Part shown: positions 1-8,300 of the stretch, piece by piece
Numbering within the stretch: position 1 is the stretch's first letter
Layout of the letters: each line of letters opens with the position of its first letter
Assembly: GCA_027007865.1 (NCBI GenBank)
Contig: JALTEE010000022.1
Coordinates: forward strand, 1 to 13,370
Reading direction: 5' to 3'
DNA from: a bacterium
GTDB lineage: Bacteria; UBP14; UBA6098; B30-G16
DNA length: 13,370 bases
The notes under the pieces: model-generated
Databases searched by the model: none
Told to the model about the DNA's origin: nothing
Seen by the model: only the letters and a program-made list of their open reading frames with translations
Made by a program: the position numbers and the translations under genes

Positions 1-43
1 ATATTATATTTCAAGTAAAAAATCATCATCGATTAATATTACT
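1..43 (-). other. Downstream flank of the 1600-aa gene
   Basis: AT-rich. On the minus strand, right after the TAG stop, there is a weak two-part hairpin: AGTAA (43-39) pairs with TTACT (18-14), and AATC (34-31) with GATT (24-21) around the loop GATGAT. Its inner stem is followed by six T. The stem is too short and AT-rich to call a terminator with confidence. Confidence 0.2.
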
Positions 44-303
44 CTATCTTGCAATAACAACTACACCTTTACGCAGAACTTTCCCGTTCGATTCGATAGT
101 ATATAGATACGGTCCCGATGGTGCATTTCTGCCATAATTATCTCTGCCATCCCAGCGAACCGTGTAATTTCCTTCGAGTTTCCTGACGAGAACCCCATCC
201 ATAGTAAATATCGAAACTTTTATGCTCTCATCGGAATAAACAGCAAATTCCACATTATCATTTATTCCGTCACCGTTCGGGGTAAATGGTGTCGGAGCAA
301 CGG
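44..303 (-). other. C-terminal FlgD-like / T9SS-type domain of the 1600-aa protein
   Basis: About 85 residues. It starts APTPFTPNGDGIND, the signature opening of gliding-motility-associated C-terminal domains, and continues with the FlgD-like / type A sorting pattern: VSIFTMDGVLVRKL, VRWDGRDNYGR, SGPYLYTIESNGK, VVVIAR at the very end. In Bacteroidetes such domains direct export by the type IX system and attachment to the surface. Whether this organism has that system cannot be seen here. Confidence 0.82.
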
Positions 304-3300
304 AACAACCGCTCTTTATCGAGAAAAACCAGAAGGTGCAATCGGACATAACATTCGGTTCGCCATAGCCGGTATTTTTATCAGCAGCGATAATTCCGAC
401 ATCGATTGTGTCCATCGCGCTCAAATGCACACCAGCCGCGGATAAATCGAGAACCGCAGTATTGCCGTTATATGTGAGCGAGTAATTATCGAAGGGGATG
501 AAAAGTTCGCCGACCCTGAACACGATAGACTGCGGGTTCACACCAGCACCATCATCGGATATATCGATTGAAATTTTTTCAGGAATGCCTTGAATAACGC
601 CGCTTGGCTTTGCATTTGTGCAGACCGGCGGTGAAAAATCACATAAAAAATGACCTGAAAATTCGGCGGAAAGGCCAATATTATCGGTGCAAACTATATT
701 ATATTGCACATCTTCACTATCCGACCAATCGTTCTGCGGTGTAAATGTCAACATTTCATCCGAATATGTCAGGTTCGAACTATGAATGTTATATTCACTA
801 CCATTCACTGTTAGCACGATATTTCCTGCTTCGATTTCATTCTCACTGTTTATTCGTGCAACGATTTTTTGCCGCTTGTCGTGTGAGTATAGCCCATCTG
901 CGGGTTCGAGCAGCGTTATCTGTGGACCTGCACCGGGAACAGTAAATTGCCAACAAAGTCGTGTCTCATTAGGGTCGCACACTTGTGGTTCGTCGGCGGC
1001 AGTGATACAAACTTCGATATCGCCGAGAATCCCCGGAGAAATATTCGCTATTAGTGTATCCCCGTGCCAACTTGCAGTGGAAATAGAGATATTAATTCCA
1101 TTAACGCTCACCATCACGCCTGCGCGGTCGAGACCCGATATATCATCCTCGACCACTGCGATTAGCGGGCTTCCCGCAGCAACTTGCGAACCCGGTGAAG
1201 GATAAACGGGAATTATAGTCGGCGGAAGGGCATCATAGAGCAACGCGGCAAAAACTGTGTCTTCGAGCAAAAGCCCATTATCCGCATTTGAAAAATCGTA
1301 TAGCGATAAACTGTTCACACCATTGTATAGCATTGCGCCAGCGATTTGCGCAGAAATCGTATCGCTGGAAACAGTGAAAGGAAGTCTATTCCCGTTAACA
1401 ATACATCGCGCTTCGGAATAATCCAGATTGAAATTCGCGTGCATCGCAATCTGCAAATCCACCGTATCGCACGACGCAACACCCTGCGGTGAAATAAGTT
1501 CCCACCACAAATCCGGATGAAAAACAGAATATGTCCACTGCGTTTGAGTGTCATTTGGACATCCGAGTGCGCCGTCGGAAGATTGAACAGCCACATTTAC
1601 AATGTTTCCAAAATCCATATCGGCTACATTCGGGTCAAAAATGAGTGTATCTTCGCGCAAGCTGACAGCGCCATCGAGCAGCGTGAAAAGGTCGCCATCA
1701 ACTATCAGAGAAATCGTGTTTGGGTCGATTCCAGCGCCACCATCTGACAATAGTATCTTCCACTGCTCATACGGATACGAAATCCGCGAACCCGCTGCGG
1801 GAGAAATAACACTGATAACTGGCGAAGTTCTATCGATATTGAAATCGAAATTTGTGTCTGCGGAAAAACCGAGACCATCAACACCGTGAAGATTTATAGT
1901 GAAATTATATGAAAATGATGTCAAATCCACATCGAACGAAACGGTATCTCCGAGCCAGATAAATCTTGTATTGTCGGCGTGGTATGTGCTTCCACCAAAC
2001 GAAATTGTAGAAGCACTCCTATCGAACCCATCGGGGTCGAGCCAGAGGATTTTCATTTCTTGCGCATCGCACCCAATAAATTGCCCGGGCAGCGGAACGA
2101 GCATCGTCGCAGCGGGACCGGATTGCTCGACAGGAAAAATTACACAAGTATCTATAAAATTGGGTTCGCATTGCGCAACATTATCTACGATGTGCGAGCA
2201 TACAGTTAAACTTTCACCATCGAGAGATGATAACCAAAACGCAGCGGGAACGAACAAGACTTCGCCATCATATACGAGTCCACTACCGAGACGAATCGTA
2301 TCGCCATCGCAGACAATAAAACTTCGCTCGACAGAAATTCCACTGCCATCATCGGAACACCGGAATCCGACCGCTTCGAAACCACTCAAAACTCCGCTGG
2401 GAACGACATCGCTTATCGTCGGCGGCTCTCTGTCGAGGAAAATATTCACCGATGCACCTTCCGCTATCGAATTGCCCCAAGTATCCGTTATTCCGCCGAT
2501 ATTTATTGTATGTTCGCCGCTCGATACCCCCGAAACAGAAACCGTGAAGAAAAGGGTGTCCGCTGATAGATACAAATTCGGTCCCGCCAAGTCATATCTC
2601 GTTCCAGCGAAAATTACATAGGCAGAATCGGCAATAATTCCCTCATCGTCGAGCAGCAGTATCGCTACATCTATGCTATCGCAGGAAGTAGCACCTGTTG
2701 GCTCGAGCAGGACAATTTCAGGCGGAGTGCACGGCACGGTGGCTCGCAACGCAATCGTATCCAATATGTTCGGACCACATTCTTCGACAAGGTCGGGAAC
2801 GGTCATTTCAATAGAAACTTCCGCACAACCATCGAATGAAAGACCTGTCTCGGAAAGCAATATATTTACATTGCCGTCGGAAATGTCGATGCCGGGCGAA
2901 GTTCCCGAAAGTGAAATTGTGTCGTCGCCAAAAGCGATAGATATGGCAATGTCGGAAAAGTTCACACCCGCGCCATCGTCGGAAACGGAGAATGAAATTA
3001 AATCCGACGGCATACGAAGTTCCATCAACATCGAGATAGGCGAAACTGTCGGCGCAGTTCTATCAACATTAAAAGTCCATACGGAATCTACTTCTGCGCC
3101 GGTCTCGGCTTCTCCTGAAAGTTCAATATTATGTTCGCCATCGGAAAGTGCACCGTAAAATGTCGTGATTGTATCTCCAGCTCTCCCGAGCGGCAATGAT
3201 ACTCCATCCAAAGCGAGCGAAAAATCGAGGATATCCCAATCAGATTCCGATATCACAAGAATTTTTATAATATTATCGATGCAAGCGGTGAAATTTCCTG

Positions 3301-4846
3301 CTATCGGCGACAGTAATGAAAATTCGGGTGGTGAAGGAATATTCACATCGAAATTCACCGTGAACGGTTCCGCAATGCAACCAAATGTATCCGATATAGC
3401 AGGCAAAACAAGTGAATGCGCACCATCGGTCAATTCGTCTAGATGGATAGTCATAATTGGAGGAAACCAATTAAATTCGATGGGTTCGCCATCAAGAAGC
3501 GCAGAAAGCGATGTCGTATCGATGCCATCGCCATCGATTATGTTAAATTGAATTGTGAAAGAATCAGTTTCGACAGGAGAAGACAAAGATGTAATCATAG
3601 AAATGTTCGGCGCTGCGCCATCTGTCAATACAATCGAAATTGAACGACCGACTGATACAGGCGAGTATCCCGCAGCAGAAAGTTCGATGCGTAATGAATC
3701 GGTGCTGCTGTGAGTTGGAGAATTGGCTACCACATTCCACGATGCTGTTCCAACGCCGCTCGGTGGTAAAATTGCTGGCTCGATGCTTTTTTCCGCATCA
3801 TCGAGCAATGTCAAAAATGGCGGAACGATGATGTTCGCAACAGCACCTCGAAGCGTGTCGGTGCAACCGACGAGCAAATTTACCGAGAAGGTATCGGGAG
3901 AAAAGCCGCTGCATCCTGCTGGAACGATTTGCGCAGGTGCCGCTATTGAAAGTGAAACTTCGCCGAGCGACCTGTCCGCAGAACCGATGCCATAATAGGT
4001 TACAAAAGTCCGCGATGCGCCAGCGGGCAAAAGATGCGCATTCCAGCGCAACAGAACTGAACTATCGCTATAGATTCCGCCGCTGAAAACATAATCCCAC
4101 GCAGTTGCGTGATAGTGCCAGAAATCGCCATATAGCAGGACATCCGGCGCCGTCGCCGACCAGCCAGAAAGAGTTCCCTGACCGACGAGAAAAGATTCGT
4201 CTTGAAAAGGGCTTTCCTCGAATGCTTGCCAGAACGATGGCAGGTCGCCAATAAACTGCTGTTCGGTTGCGAAATACCCGACAGGCGTGGCGATTGGTGC
4301 ACAGTCGTTCGTACCAATCATCGTATCGAGAAATAGCAGCAATCCGACGAGATGCGATGTTGCATCAATGTTTGTGGCAGTATATTCGATGCGAATTTGT
4401 GCATCCTCGCCGAGATATGTTGGAACGAGTTTCTGCGAAAATTCTATATCACGAAACCGCCATCGGCAGATAATCGTGTCGCCGACGAGGTGAGGGAATT
4501 CGATAAGTTCCGCAGGAACGGGATGTGCGTCAGATGTATCGCTATAACTGCCCGCTACTTCGCCATCGACATAAAAATGGCAATGGCTCGTCCGTGCAGA
4601 ATACGGATAGCCATATAGCAGCGCTTTCCCACTTGTCGTCCCAATTGAAAACATTCCAGTTCCCTCTGCAAGAACACCGATGTCGCTGTTCGACGAATTG
4701 ATTTCAAATTTGGCTGCGCCAGTATGCGATGTTCCAAAGAGCCGTGTCTTGCGCTCAGAATCGGAATCGGCAAGTATAAATTGCGGCAAAAATAAAAATA
4801 ACAAGAATAACAAGAATATTTTTCGCTTAGATATATGGATTTGCAT
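44..4846 (-). CDS. Large exported Ig-like repeat protein with FlgD/T9SS-like C-terminal domain (complete, 1600 aa)
   Basis: Probable secreted or surface-anchored fibrous protein; no enzyme domain was recognised. The start is ATG at 4846-4844, five bases after a GAGGA ribosome binding site. A TTG four codons upstream overlaps that site and is less likely. Residues 1-26 form a Sec signal peptide: KRK, then a Leu/Phe-rich core, cleavage likely after ILA before DSDS. Residues 27 to about 292 are a beta-rich module with LPSFWQAF and LPAGASRTFVTYYG; 293 to about 410 a second beta module. Residues about 412-1511 hold eleven Ig-like units of 93-110 residues, alternating two types. About 1516-1600 form a C-terminal domain opening with PTPFTPNGDGIND, with WDGRDNYGR and SGPYLYTIE inside and ending VVVIAR, TAG stop. 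About 28 Cys and 19 Lys by hand count. It lies 218 bases downstream of a paralogue on the same strand. Reading frame intact. Adhesin, sheath or matrix protein are all possible; the specific role is unknown. Confidence 0.93.
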   Translation of the reverse strand: MQIHISKRKIFLLFLLFLFLPQFILADSDSERKTRLFGTSHTGAAKFEINSSNSDIGVLAEGTGMFSIGTTSGKALLYGYPYSARTSHCHFYVDGEVAGSYSDTSDAHPVPAELIEFPHLVGDTIICRWRFRDIEFSQKLVPTYLGEDAQIRIEYTATNIDATSHLVGLLLFLDTMIGTNDCAPIATPVGYFATEQQFIGDLPSFWQAFEESPFQDESFLVGQGTLSGWSATAPDVLLYGDFWHYHATAWDYVFSGGIYSDSSVLLRWNAHLLPAGASRTFVTYYGIGSADRSLGEVSLSIAAPAQIVPAGCSGFSPDTFSVNLLVGCTDTLRGAVANIIVPPFLTLLDDAEKSIEPAILPPSGVGTASWNVVANSPTHSSTDSLRIELSAAGYSPVSVGRSISIVLTDGAAPNISMITSLSSPVETDSFTIQFNIIDGDGIDTTSLSALLDGEPIEFNWFPPIMTIHLDELTDGAHSLVLPAISDTFGCIAEPFTVNFDVNIPSPPEFSLLSPIAGNFTACIDNIIKILVISESDWDILDFSLALDGVSLPLGRAGDTITTFYGALSDGEHNIELSGEAETGAEVDSVWTFNVDRTAPTVSPISMLMELRMPSDLISFSVSDDGAGVNFSDIAISIAFGDDTISLSGTSPGIDISDGNVNILLSETGLSFDGCAEVSIEMTVPDLVEECGPNILDTIALRATVPCTPPEIVLLEPTGATSCDSIDVAILLLDDEGIIADSAYVIFAGTRYDLAGPNLYLSADTLFFTVSVSGVSSGEHTINIGGITDTWGNSIAEGASVNIFLDREPPTISDVVPSGVLSGFEAVGFRCSDDGSGISVERSFIVCDGDTIRLGSGLVYDGEVLFVPAAFWLSSLDGESLTVCSHIVDNVAQCEPNFIDTCVIFPVEQSGPAATMLVPLPGQFIGCDAQEMKILWLDPDGFDRSASTISFGGSTYHADNTRFIWLGDTVSFDVDLTSFSYNFTINLHGVDGLGFSADTNFDFNIDRTSPVISVISPAAGSRISYPYEQWKILLSDGGAGIDPNTISLIVDGDLFTLLDGAVSLREDTLIFDPNVADMDFGNIVNVAVQSSDGALGCPNDTQTQWTYSVFHPDLWWELISPQGVASCDTVDLQIAMHANFNLDYSEARCIVNGNRLPFTVSSDTISAQIAGAMLYNGVNSLSLYDFSNADNGLLLEDTVFAALLYDALPPTIIPVYPSPGSQVAAGSPLIAVVEDDISGLDRAGVMVSVNGINISISTASWHGDTLIANISPGILGDIEVCITAADEPQVCDPNETRLCWQFTVPGAGPQITLLEPADGLYSHDKRQKIVARINSENEIEAGNIVLTVNGSEYNIHSSNLTYSDEMLTFTPQNDWSDSEDVQYNIVCTDNIGLSAEFSGHFLCDFSPPVCTNAKPSGVIQGIPEKISIDISDDGAGVNPQSIVFRVGELFIPFDNYSLTYNGNTAVLDLSAAGVHLSAMDTIDVGIIAADKNTGYGEPNVMSDCTFWFFSIKSGCSVAPTPFTPNGDGINDNVEFAVYSDESIKVSIFTMDGVLVRKLEGNYTVRWDGRDNYGRNAPSGPYLYTIESNGKVLRKGVVVIAR
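315..3612 (-). repeat. Array of 11 Ig-like units in the 1600-aa protein
   Basis: Unit borders, read from the P-P or G-P link motifs, fall near 3612, 3331, 3053, 2722, 2422, 2116, 1823, 1511, 1221, 923, 628 and 315. Type A units follow a B unit, start like EIVLLEPTG and usually carry one Cys soon after (TACID, TSCDS, IGCDA, ASCDT), and end in a D-R-[TE]-[APS]-P or similar link. Type B units carry S-D-[DG]-G-[AS]-G-[IV] or a variant and end with a PN motif such as CEPNFIDTC. The first unit is B-like with GCIAEP in place of PN. Repeats are diverged at the DNA level; I saw no long identical stretches. Confidence 0.85.
3975..4768 (-). other. N-terminal beta-rich module of the 1600-aa protein
   Basis: Residues 27 to about 292. 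It is homologous over its second half to the visible start of the upstream protein. Shared landmarks in order are LFLDT versus LYIDV, then LPSFWQAF versus VPGYWQAY, then a G-x-L-x-G turn followed by PD, then GDF versus GDY, and finally L-x-PG-x(3)-T-x-VTYYG-x-G. I recognise this as a recurrent extracellular module in proteins of little-studied phyla but cannot name the family. Strand-like alternation and the RIEYTATN stretch suggest a beta-sandwich. Confidence 0.6.
4769..4846 (-). other. Sec signal peptide of the 1600-aa protein
   Basis: The first 26 residues have the three parts of a Sec signal: a basic start (KRK at 7-9), a hydrophobic core of Ile, Leu and Phe (10-20), and a polar tail ending ILA before an acidic mature start DSDSERK. 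Cleavage after Ala26 fits the A-x-A-type rule loosely (I-L-A). No lipobox Cys follows, so lipid anchoring at the N terminus is not expected. Confidence 0.85.
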
Positions 4847-4851
4847 TGTCT

Positions 4852-4856
4852 TCCTC
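4852..4856 (-). promoter_or_regulatory. Ribosome binding site GAGGA of the 1600-aa protein
   Basis: Minus-strand GAGGA, spacer AGACA of five bases, then ATG at 4846-4844. The site overlaps the in-frame TTG at 4858-4856, so that TTG would have no usable upstream site of its own. This decides the ATG start. Confidence 0.8.
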
Positions 4857-5017
4857 AATAGTTAAATATAAAAATGATTTTATGAAATATCTTCTATTTA
4901 ATTTCTGCCCAATCTTCAATGTGTTCATCCACCCGCTCTTGCGCAATCAAAGTATCATATTTTCAACATTGTATTGTTATATTATCATTTCGAATAAATC
5001 AGACACTTCACAAATAG

Positions 5018-5035
5018 CATTATATACATTATATA
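5018..5035. repeat. Perfect tandem 9-bp repeat (cattatata x2)
   Basis: Two adjoining identical copies of cattatata, 5018-5026 and 5027-5035. Read on the minus strand, each contains TATAAT, a perfect -10 box, but neither has a recognisable -35 box 16-18 bases upstream. In so AT-rich a spacer this may be chance. Confidence 0.5.
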
Positions 5036-5064
5036 ACTCTATATATTCCATAATATTATAAATT

Positions 5065-5340
5065 CTATCTTGCCAACACGACAGTTCCCGTGCAAATAAC
5101 TTCTCCGTTCACTTCCACAACATACAAATATACTCCCGGTCGGCACTGGTTGTTTTGACTATCCTTTCCATCCCAAGTATATGTATGCTCCGGTCCAACA
5201 TTGATGGTTCGCAGTTCTACGCCTTGCATATCATAAATATAGACGGTCGCATCGTTGAAAAATCTCTTCGGATAATCGAAATATGCGATGTCATTAGTGT
5301 TGTTCCCGTCGGGTGTGAACGGATTTGGATGAGCACGACA
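5065..5340 (-). other. C-terminal FlgD-like / T9SS-type domain of the giant protein
   Basis: About 90 residues, parallel to the neighbour's end: HPNPFTPDGNNTND, then VYIYDMQGVELRTI, YTWDGKDSQNNQ, RPGVYLYVVEVNG, VVLAR. It is richer in Lys than the rest of the protein (two of its ten), as expected if it is a separately evolving export or anchoring domain. Confidence 0.82.
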
Positions 5341-8300
5341 TTCGAATTCCGCCGCAATAAATTTAATGCACTCATACGGCTCGGTAATACAGTTTGGCAC
5401 ACAGGATTGCGTTTTATCGCAAACATTATCGACCCGTATCCGGACGGAATCCTCGTTGTGGATTTCGAGATTCGGCAGAACAGCCATCGTCAATTTTAGC
5501 GTTTGTGTCGAATCGTTATATTCCACGCCATTGTCGCCAACATAATATGTCCAACTATATGTATCGCCGTTAAGCCGTTTCCCATCGATTGTAACCTGAA
5601 TGCTCGTCGAATCCGTTCCCGCAAGAGAATCGAACATCGAAATGTCCACTTCGGTGAGTTCTTCGATATACAATATCGTATCGTAGCATTCCGGATATTC
5701 CACAATAGGCGGTTCCCAGTCGATTATAAAACTGTAGGACAAAGTATCTTCGATTGTATTCAGATACAAATCTGTGATACCGTATATATTTACAAAAACG
5801 GTTTCGCCGTTCTCCCAACATATATCTGAATCGGGAGTGAATGTAACAGTAGTAGTTCCCGGCGAAGCGAGTGCACCTGAAATCGAAATTTCAGGCGATG
5901 TCCCGATGGGATACTGCACCCCGTTCACTTCGAGTGTCCCCAACATAGTATTGACACCATCGAAATCGTGAATTCCAAAAATAATTTGCTGACTATCGCA
6001 CGGACAGGAAACATACCAACTATCCTGCGGGTCGATTGCCCAGACAGTCGGCGGCTCAATGTCGTGGAAATAACAACTGCCGCACTCCGAAATTGTCAGC
6101 GCTCTGTCGAAAGTCGTGTCGAAATCGAAATCGTTATCGTAGGCATAAATCACGAAATATAGCCAAGTTCCAGGCGGATATAGATTGAACGAACCAGGAA
6201 GAGTCTGCGCCCAGCCACTCGAGGGGTCATAGACCATCTGTTTCAGTTCCAGATATCCACCGGGCGTCAGCGTCGGACAGCCAGCGGTATCGACAATCAC
6301 AAATATCCCCTGACCGAGTGTGTCGGTATCGTCATCATATACTCCCGATGTATCCCAAAGCGAACATTGCACAACAAAAGACGGGTCGAGCGCTGGCCAA
6401 CGGCAGGAATCATCGAGCGCTTCATAGAAGAATATATCCGGTCCAGTCGTGTCGTCGTCGCCAACGGTAAAGCACCATTGAATTGTGTCGCTGTTTGGCG
6501 GGCAATAAAGTTCCCAATCCGTCGTGTCCTGGACAAATATATTCACACAATATTCATGGAATTCATGCCATAATGAACCGACATCGGCAATGGAAAATGT
6601 AAACGTCGAGTCTGCAAGATTATATGAAACAGGAGCATCACCGTAAGAATATGTCAGCCACGGAACACCGTTGTCGGTGATGATAACTTCGATTGAATTG
6701 TAGTCGAGATAGCTGATTTCATCCCATATCCGCGCAGAAATTTCCTGCTGCCAATCGTAAGTTGTTCCGCCGTTCGCAGGAACCAGATTGTCCGCTATCG
6801 GCGCAGAAAGGTCGATATAAAACTCCCAATTGTATTCGAAAGATGGATTTAACAATGTATCCATCGTATGTAAGGAAACACTTACAGTTTCGCCATCCGA
6901 GAAATTATGTATTGGAACTGGATGAACGATTATCGAGTCGCAAATCTCGTCCTCCGTCGGCGGAGCGATGAAGAATGTATCTATCAAAGTTCCAATGTCA
7001 TCTACATCGTAGGTATCCACATATCCCGCGTGCTGAACAACTATGACAAGACTATCGTATAAAATCCCCTGACTGTCGCACATTGCGAATTCCATGTCGA
7101 GTTCACTGCAAGTAATCGTTGCACTGTCAGGCGGAACAAGCATTTCTACAGTCGGTCCACCTTGAGACAATTGGAATTCGAAGCAAGTATCACCGCCCCA
7201 GTTCGGTCCGCACAAATCGGGAGAATCAGCAATAGAATCGAGGCATATACGAACGCTATCTCCACCGATAAAGCGAATACCCGATAGTAAAAGTGTATCA
7301 GGGTCGCGCCAATTCAATGTATCGTTGGGCCAGTGAAGTGTTGTTAGGAGGATACTGTTCACCCAAACGGATACAACCGCCGTTGTCGTGTCGATTCCAT
7401 CCATATCCCACAATTGAAACCACATATATGGCGCCGTTATCACGACATCACCGACCGGACCTGCTGAAATAACTTCCGGTCCCGACCAATCAATGTAGAA
7501 CACATATTCGACAGTGTCCGATGTAATATTTCCAAGCGCATCTTCTACACGAACAATTTGAACATAAAAAGTATCGCCGTCGGAGAAACCACCAGGTGTA
7601 TATAGCGTGTCGGGAGGAATGAAAAACAGTGTATCGCCATTGTAGAAGATATGTCCGGACGAATCGTCGTATATCGAATCTATTCCATCGTCTATGTGCA
7701 TAGCAATTTGTGCTCCCGCACTACGCAAGCCTTCTGGGTCATCACAGAACCACGCTATAACAAAAGAATCTCTGCAAGCAATAAATGCGCTGTCGGCGGC
7801 GGGAATGATAAGAGACGGCACGGGACCTGTCCCCGAGGAAACCGCAACTGTCCAGCAAGTATCTAACAAATTTGAATATCCGCATCCTGTGCTGTCGCCG
7901 GCGGAAAGGCAGATGTCGAATGTATCCCCGGCAAATAATGTATCGAAAACAGCAGAAGCGTGATATACGAGGCTGTCGCCGCTTCTGAACCAGTCGAGAG
8001 TATCGGCGGAAACATAATAAGTGTCGCCATCCACAGTAAATATAACAGTAAGACTATCTATCGAATGTAGCGAATCTGTAATCTGAACAATTATATCGGG
8101 TGTTCCCGCCGGAATTGTTCCCGGTATAGGCGTTCCCGGCGAAAGCCAGTCAGATAGCGGAGGAGTATCGTCGAAATATATAAATAGCGTCTCTGCTTCG
8201 CTGGAATAACCGAGCATATCGGTCTGTCCATAGACAACAACCGTTTCTGGCGATGTCGTGAATATCGGCAGATAGACAATTGTGCTATCGTTCGCCCAAT

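Larger units (their letters stand above)
4847..5064. other. AT-rich intergenic spacer
   Basis: These 218 bases lie between the TAG stop of the giant gene and the ATG of the next. GC is about 25% (55 of 218 by count). Contents: the ribosome binding site near 4854, a GC-richer patch at about 4926-4946 that includes the palindrome ttgcgcaa (4939-4946), a tandem 9-base repeat (5018-5035) and a 10-base AT palindrome ataatattat (5050-5059). I see no G+C stem with a T run after the giant gene and no matched -35/-10 pair before the next. Whether the two genes share a transcript is open. Confidence 0.7.

Noticed and set aside
14..43. Hairpin after the TAG stop as an intrinsic terminator
   Set aside because: The stems are only 4 and 5 base pairs, mostly A-T, with an internal loop. 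The T run lies inside the outer stem and not after it.
1899..2621. Plus-strand open frame of 240 codons, with further ones in the same frame at 786-1205, 2673-3158, 3165-3551 and 3723-3995
   Set aside because: They are antisense to the 1600-aa gene. In this frame a stop can arise only opposite Tyr, His or Gln codons with certain preceding third bases, and these residues are rare in the protein. The translated peptides are low in structure and have no ribosome binding sites.
5018..5035. The TATAAT boxes as promoters of the 1600-aa gene
   Set aside because: No -35 partner at proper distance, and TATAAT is expected by chance in DNA this AT-rich. The Bacteroidetes-type TAnnTTTG box was also sought; only imperfect forms (TATTTG, TACTTTG) were seen.
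4846..5061. Plus-strand open frame of 71 codons across the spacer
   Set aside because: It starts at a TTG with no binding site, is the plain translation of AT-rich DNA (Ile, Tyr, Asn, Leu) and ends exactly where the spacer ends. No sign of coding.
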